From positions 1 to 64,000 of the forward strand of contig NZ_AWOR01000048.1 of the NCBI RefSeq assembly GCF_000761245.1: a stretch of DNA of 64,000 bases. Reading direction: 5' to 3'. This DNA comes from Comamonas testosteroni. GTDB lineage: Bacteria > Pseudomonadota > Gammaproteobacteria > Burkholderiales > Burkholderiaceae_C. Shown here piece by piece: positions 60,201-64,000 of this stretch. Both the position numbers and the translations under genes were made by a program. Every line of letters begins with the position of its first letter. The stretch's first letter is position 1. A model generated the notes under the pieces. That model did no database searches. It saw only the letters and a program-made list of their open reading frames with translations, and had not been told where the DNA came from.

Positions 60201-61505
60201 CTATTCTGCCTCCGGAGCTGCCAATATCTTGTCGATACGCCTTCATCCAAATCAATCGCCTCAAATATCCAGCCGCCACACAAGACCTTCTCGCCCAGAA
60301 CGGGCACATGGCTACTTTGGCGAGGAGTAAACCGGCCGGCGCGTTATGGTGCTCCCCGGCCTTCGTCTGGCAATACTCAAATAGCCAGCCCGGCCTTCAA
60401 TTCCGAATAGGCTCCAGAGCCTTGAGCAGTCAGAATCCATCTTCTTTGCGAGTTGACCAGGCCTCAGCCTCGTCCAAGAAGCAAAGCTCTCTGGCACTGA
60501 CTTAGTGCCATTCACGCGGTGTCGTGATGCTCTGCTGCGCCCCATATTCCTCGACGACAAACACCACCCCCCCTGTTTTGGCACGCAGCTGATCCAGTCA
60601 TCTCATCTCGCACGAAGTCTCAGGAAAAATTCCAAAGCCAGCGCCTGCTCTCTCAGAAGGTCTTGTGATTTCTCACCGACCACCTGCCTCTTGGGCGCGC
60701 CGATGATGCCCTGCATCTCGTCCAGCCAGCCGCGGCATGCAGGAGCCAGGAATGTCTTCCCATCTCTTCATCCGGGCAACAGCCAGGCACAGGCCCGCAA
60801 AACCCGAGGCATCGCCATTTCGCCTTCCAGGCAATACATATCGGCACAAAAAGCATCAAATACGTCAAAAAAATATCGTCTAAATGAAATACCTTTATGC
60901 CGCCTGATGTTCATGCACCCCCATCAAACCGACCTGACGCCCCTGCTCCAAACCAGCTGCAACTTCTTCCTCGGTCATTGCAGCGCAGGAAAAATCACTA
61001 ATCCGCAGCAAAGTCAATATGACATGCGTTGAAAATGACAACAAACTCACAAAGGACTTTGCGATAGACGCAACCCGGGCCATGGAGCGCCTTGCCATGC
61101 CGAAACCAGCTCTGGATAGAGCTGGCCGATACGCTTTGAGCAAGCTCTCCAAAGATAATCGTTATAAATGCAATAGCAATTACGACGATAGTCGCTGCCG
61201 AAATGGTTGCTATCTTTTCCGATATTCCCGGAGATATCGAGCAAACGGACAATCCATCGCTGCTCGCAACCCCACCCAAATACAGCTGAGCGCCCGCTGG
61301 AGGTAATCCAAGCTGCACGGAAGACAGAAACTGCGTGGACTCGCAAGCAACTCCAGCACCGCTTGGGCGTCCTTGCTCACGTGCTTTGCCAAAGCCGGCA
61401 ATCTTGCCCTGCAGCCGCAAGGCCAATGCCAATTTCGACATTACAAACACCCCACTGAGCAGTGTCAGCAATGCAAACAGCAGAAAATCCCTGACTAGTC
61501 CATCA
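60201..61505 (-). pseudogene. decayed CorC/HlyC (CNNM, UPF0053) membrane transporter
   Basis: Reading the minus strand across frames recovers a whole gene in order: FLLFALLTLLSGVFVMSKLALA (N-terminal helix, about 61490), STQFLSSVQLG, FITIIFGEL then KRIGQLYPEL in another frame, SFVSLLSFST, TEEEVAAGLEQG...GVHEHQ (then a TAA), VFHLDDIFLTYLM, CRGWLDEMQGIIG, VVFVVEEYGAQQ (CBS domain), VPVLGEK...WIFEAIDLD and finally RIDKILAAPEAE with its native TAG at 60201-60203. The span of 1.3 kb equals a normal gene of the family, but at least five frame changes and several stops break it. No start codon is preserved near 61500. Confidence 0.88.
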
Positions 61506-61516
61506 GAAAGAAGACC

Positions 61517-62371
61517 ATGGCACTTTACTGTATCGGAGACATCCAGGGCTGCGATGACGCCTTCGAGCGCTTATTGCAAACCGTGGATTTCTCCGCAAGT
61601 CGGGACACACTTTACGTGCTCGGCGACCTTGTCAATCGCGGCCCAAAATCCGCCGAGGTATTGCGCCGCTGCATGCAGGCCGGCGATGCCATGCGCCCTT
61701 TGCTCGGCAATCACGACCTGCACCTGCTGGCTGCAGCCCGGGGCCTTCGCCGTCAAAGCAAACGCGACACTCTGGCCCAGGTTCTGAGTGCACCCGATTG
61801 CGATGCCCTGCTGCACTGGCTGCGCCAGCAGCCTCTGGCCCGACTGCACACCAATGCACTGGGAGAAAAACTGCTCATGGTGCATGCAGGCGTGCTTCCT
61901 CAATGGAGCTTGCACGATGCCATGACCTTGAGCGCCGAAGTTCAGGCCGTGCTCCAGCATGCCGACCATGCGCGCTTTTTGCAAAATATGTACGGTAACC
62001 AGCCAGATCGCTGGTCCGCCAACCTGCAAGGCGATGACAGAGTGCGCTGCATTGTCAACGCCTTTACCCGTCTGCGTTTTTGCAGTGCCGAGGGCGTCAT
62101 GGACTTTGAGAGTGCGGAATCTGCCGATCAGGCGCCCGAAGGGCTGATGCCCTGGTTCGATGTACCGGGCCGGCTCACTGCCGATACGCCCATGGCTTTT
62201 GGTCACTGGTCCACGCTGGGCCATATCAACCGGCCCGATCTGATGGCCATGGACACCGGCTGCGTCTGGGGCGGCTGCCTCAGCATGATGAGAATCGGAG
62301 AGCGCATGGACGAGCGAGAGCTGATACAGCTGCAGTGCCCGCAGGCTCAGGTGCCTGGCGCCAAGGGATAG
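61517..62371 (+). CDS. apaH: symmetrical bis(5'-nucleosyl)-tetraphosphatase
   Basis: Hydrolyses Ap4A to two ADP and acts as a decapping enzyme for Np4-RNA. The 284-residue metallophosphatase has MALYCIGDIQGCDDAFERLL at the N terminus, LYVLGDLVNRGPKS near 35, LLGNHDLHLLA near 63 and LMVHAGVLPQWS near 115, which supply the metal ligands, and FGHWSTLG near 232. It is on the opposite strand to the adjoining CorC-family relic and follows it by about 10 nt, so its promoter must lie within the relic. Confidence 0.96.
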   Translation: MALYCIGDIQGCDDAFERLLQTVDFSASRDTLYVLGDLVNRGPKSAEVLRRCMQAGDAMRPLLGNHDLHLLAAARGLRRQSKRDTLAQVLSAPDCDALLHWLRQQPLARLHTNALGEKLLMVHAGVLPQWSLHDAMTLSAEVQAVLQHADHARFLQNMYGNQPDRWSANLQGDDRVRCIVNAFTRLRFCSAEGVMDFESAESADQAPEGLMPWFDVPGRLTADTPMAFGHWSTLGHINRPDLMAMDTGCVWGGCLSMMRIGERMDERELIQLQCPQAQVPGAKG

Positions 62372-62379
62372 ACCAAAGA

Positions 62380-62406
62380 AAAACGCCTGCATCCGGCAGG
62401 CGTTTT
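62380..62406. terminator. bidirectional terminator apaH/rhlE
   Basis: Perfect 11-bp stem AAAACGCCTGC (62380-62390) / GCAGGCGTTTT (62396-62406), 5-nt loop, between convergent apaH and rhlE. Confidence 0.9.
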
Positions 62407-62427
62407 CCTGGGGCGATCACCCAGTGC

Positions 62428-63849
62428 TCAGGAGGCCACGACAGGCGCTCTGAACAAGGCAGCGACCTTGCGCTTGGGCTTCATGCTCGCGCTCTTGACC
62501 GGAGCGACATGCTTGCTGTCCCAGGATGCGGTCTCGGCCACGCTGCTGGCCTCATAGGGCTTGTCAAAGAAGGGGTCGACGTTGGCAGGGCGCGGGGCCA
62601 TGCGCGAAGGACGATGCGCATAGCCGCCACGGGGCGCTGCATCGAACTCACGTTCGCGACGTGGACGATATTCCTCATCGCTGCGGCTGCGGCGTGGGGG
62701 ACGGAAATCCAGCATGGGAGCAGGTTCGACGTCGATCTTCTTCTTGATCAGCTTTTCAATATCGGCCACATTGCGGCTGTCATGATCGGTCACCAAGGTC
62801 ACGGCCAGGCCAGATGCGCCGGCTCGGCCGGTACGGCCGATGCGGTGCACATAGTCTTCCGCATTGAAAGGCACGTCGTAGTTGAAGACTGCGGGCACAT
62901 CCTTGATGTCCAGACCGCGCGCGGCCACATCGGTACAGACCAGCAGATCCACCTCACCAGCCTTGAAGGCTTCCAGTGCCTTCAGGCGCTCGTCCTGGCT
63001 CTTGTCGCCATGCAGCGCGGCTGCACGCAGACCGTCGCGCTCCAGTGCACGCGTCAGGCGTGCACAGCCCAGCTTGCTGTTGGAGAAGATGAAGGCCTGG
63101 CGAATGTCGCGCTCCTTGAGCACGGAACGAATCGCATAGCGCTTGTCGTCATCCGTGACCTTGTAGAAGCGCTGCTCCACCGTGGACGCCGTCTCGTTGG
63201 GACGAGCCACCTCGATGGTCACCGGATCCTGCAGATAGCTGCCGGCCAGACGCTTGATCTCGGGCGAGAACGTGGCCGAGAACAGCAGCGTGGTGCGGCT
63301 CTTGGGCAGATAGGAGAGGATGCGCTGCAGATCGGGCAGAAAGCCGATATCCAGCATGCGGTCGGCCTCGTCCAGCACCACATACTCCACCTGATTGAGC
63401 ACCACATTCTTGGCCTCGATATGGTCCAGCAGACGGCCGGGCGTAGCCACCAGTACCTCGACGCCTTTTTTCAGCTCGATGGTCTGGGGCTTCATATCCA
63501 TGCCGCCAAACACCACGGTGCTGCGCAGCTTGGTGTGCTTGGCGTACAGGGCAATCTGTTGTGCCACCTGATCGGCCAGCTCACGCGTGGGCAGCAGCAC
63601 CAGGGCACGCACCGGATGGCGGGCAGGCGACGCGGAAGCGTTTTCATGGCGCATCAGGCGTTGCAGCAGGGGCAGGGAGAAAGCCGCCGTCTTGCCAGTG
63701 CCGGTCTGGGCTGCGCCCATGACGTCCTTGCCGGTCAATACAACCGGAATGGCCTGCGCCTGAATCGGAGTCATGGACTCATAGCCCATGTCGGCCACTG
63801 CGCGTGCCAGGGGCTCAGCCAAGTGAAGATTGGAGAAAGAGCTTGTCAT
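62428..63849 (-). CDS. rhlE: DEAD-box RNA helicase, RhlE type
   Basis: ATP-dependent RNA helicase of 473 residues acting in ribosome assembly or RNA decay. Motifs in order: Q motif TPIQAQAIPVV near 26, motif I AQTGTGKTAAF near 50, VLDEADRML (motif II) near 158, SATFSPE (III) near 189, VCTDVAARGLDI (V) near 305 and HRIGRTGRAG (VI) near 335. The basic, Arg-rich C-terminal extension (about 385-473) fits RhlE. Start 63849 (MTSSFSNLHL) was chosen by the family N terminus; the open frame continues 40 codons further up without support. The remaining 150 nt to the window end show no gene. Confidence 0.93.
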   Translation of the reverse strand: MTSSFSNLHLAEPLARAVADMGYESMTPIQAQAIPVVLTGKDVMGAAQTGTGKTAAFSLPLLQRLMRHENASASPARHPVRALVLLPTRELADQVAQQIALYAKHTKLRSTVVFGGMDMKPQTIELKKGVEVLVATPGRLLDHIEAKNVVLNQVEYVVLDEADRMLDIGFLPDLQRILSYLPKSRTTLLFSATFSPEIKRLAGSYLQDPVTIEVARPNETASTVEQRFYKVTDDDKRYAIRSVLKERDIRQAFIFSNSKLGCARLTRALERDGLRAAALHGDKSQDERLKALEAFKAGEVDLLVCTDVAARGLDIKDVPAVFNYDVPFNAEDYVHRIGRTGRAGASGLAVTLVTDHDSRNVADIEKLIKKKIDVEPAPMLDFRPPRRSRSDEEYRPRREREFDAAPRGGYAHRPSRMAPRPANVDPFFDKPYEASSVAETASWDSKHVAPVKSASMKPKRKVAALFRAPVVAS

Positions 63850-64000
63850 TGAGGGCGTTATTGTCGCACCGAGTGGGTTTTTCGCGTTGGCTTTGTGATT
63901 TTCTGCAGACGCAAAGCCTTCGCCCCCTCTGTTTGCGGGCAAAACAAGCCTTGCCAATATCCCGTGCAATCTATCGGGATAACCCGGGTTTTCACATTCT

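Noticed and set aside
1..64000. tRNA, rRNA, CRISPR, prophage or toxin-antitoxin modules
   Set aside because: I looked for tRNA T-loop and acceptor patterns, spaced repeats, phage structural genes and small paired toxin-antitoxin frames and saw none that could be supported.

Overview
The window reads as chromosomal DNA of a GC-rich betaproteobacterium of the Comamonadaceae, most likely Comamonas or a close relative. This is inferred from gene content and order: hda-HAD-pcnB-folK next to purM; SirB1-murJ-rpsT-DUF3579-argD-argF; orphan Bug (TctC-like) receptors; general porin; a kynurenine pathway of tryptophan breakdown; H-NS of the short betaproteobacterial type. No mobile element, CRISPR array, tRNA or rRNA gene is visible. 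Coding density is high, and most gene-poor stretches turn out to be decayed genes, regulatory leaders or dispersed palindromic repeats.

Layout. 0-1 kb: gene-poor, lower-GC stretch with a strong terminator. 1-6 kb: CidA/LrgA-LrgB pair, EamA exporter with divergent LysR, a broken small membrane protein, tenA. 6-9 kb: Rieske ring-hydroxylating oxygenase, heavily decayed acyl-CoA ligase, TetR regulator. 9-15 kb: glutarate module (LysR, gcdH, class III CoA-transferase, Bug receptor, porin). 15-21 kb: sotB-like exporter, small membrane protein, NAD(P)-binding protein with divergent LysR, branched-chain amino-acid type binding protein, ribH under an FMN riboswitch. 21-26 kb: two envelope proteins, a YeeZ-like dehydrogenase, a ferredoxin-reductase flavoprotein, a second orphan Bug receptor. 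26-35 kb: housekeeping block folK-pcnB-HAD-hda, purM, AI-2E transporter, SirB1, murJ, rpsT. 35-42 kb: mqo behind a possible attenuator leader, MATE transporter, DUF3579, argD, argF. 42-46 kb: Fur-type feoA-feoB-FeoB-associated protein operon bracketed by two YkgJ Cys-cluster proteins. 46-49.6 kb: PP2C phosphatase, LysE exporter, AraC regulator, amino-acid permease. 49.7-58.4 kb: kynB-kynU, lactate-permease-family transporter with divergent XRE/cupin regulator, AlkA- and Ada-type alkylation repair, kynA, MFS transporter. 58.4-64 kb: FAD monooxygenase, H-NS, a full-length decayed CorC/HlyC-family gene, apaH, rhlE.

How the genes work together. Porin, Bug receptor, CoA-transferase and glutaryl-CoA dehydrogenase make a plausible glutarate (lysine/tryptophan/aromatic end-product) catabolic unit under a divergent LysR. 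KynA, KynB and KynU together take tryptophan to anthranilate plus alanine, but are split by about 4.3 kb of unrelated genes. FeoA/FeoB import Fe(II), with a Fur-like site in front. Ada-type and AlkA-type proteins form a compact alkylation-repair pair. The Rieske oxygenase seems to have lost the CoA ligase of its pathway while a TetR gene and a TetR-like operator remain.

The most interesting non-coding observations are a leader before mqo with two mutually exclusive stems and a terminator 23 nt before the start codon; a decayed CorC-family gene filling a 1.4-kb 'intergenic' gap; a CoA-ligase relic whose last frame runs without a stop into the TetR gene; a displaced copy of the argF 3' end; a nested perfect palindrome between ykgJ and the feo operon; and a family of about 80-100 bp repeats sitting at or just after stop codons. 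I did not find a clear defence, secretion or otherwise unprecedented multi-gene system.
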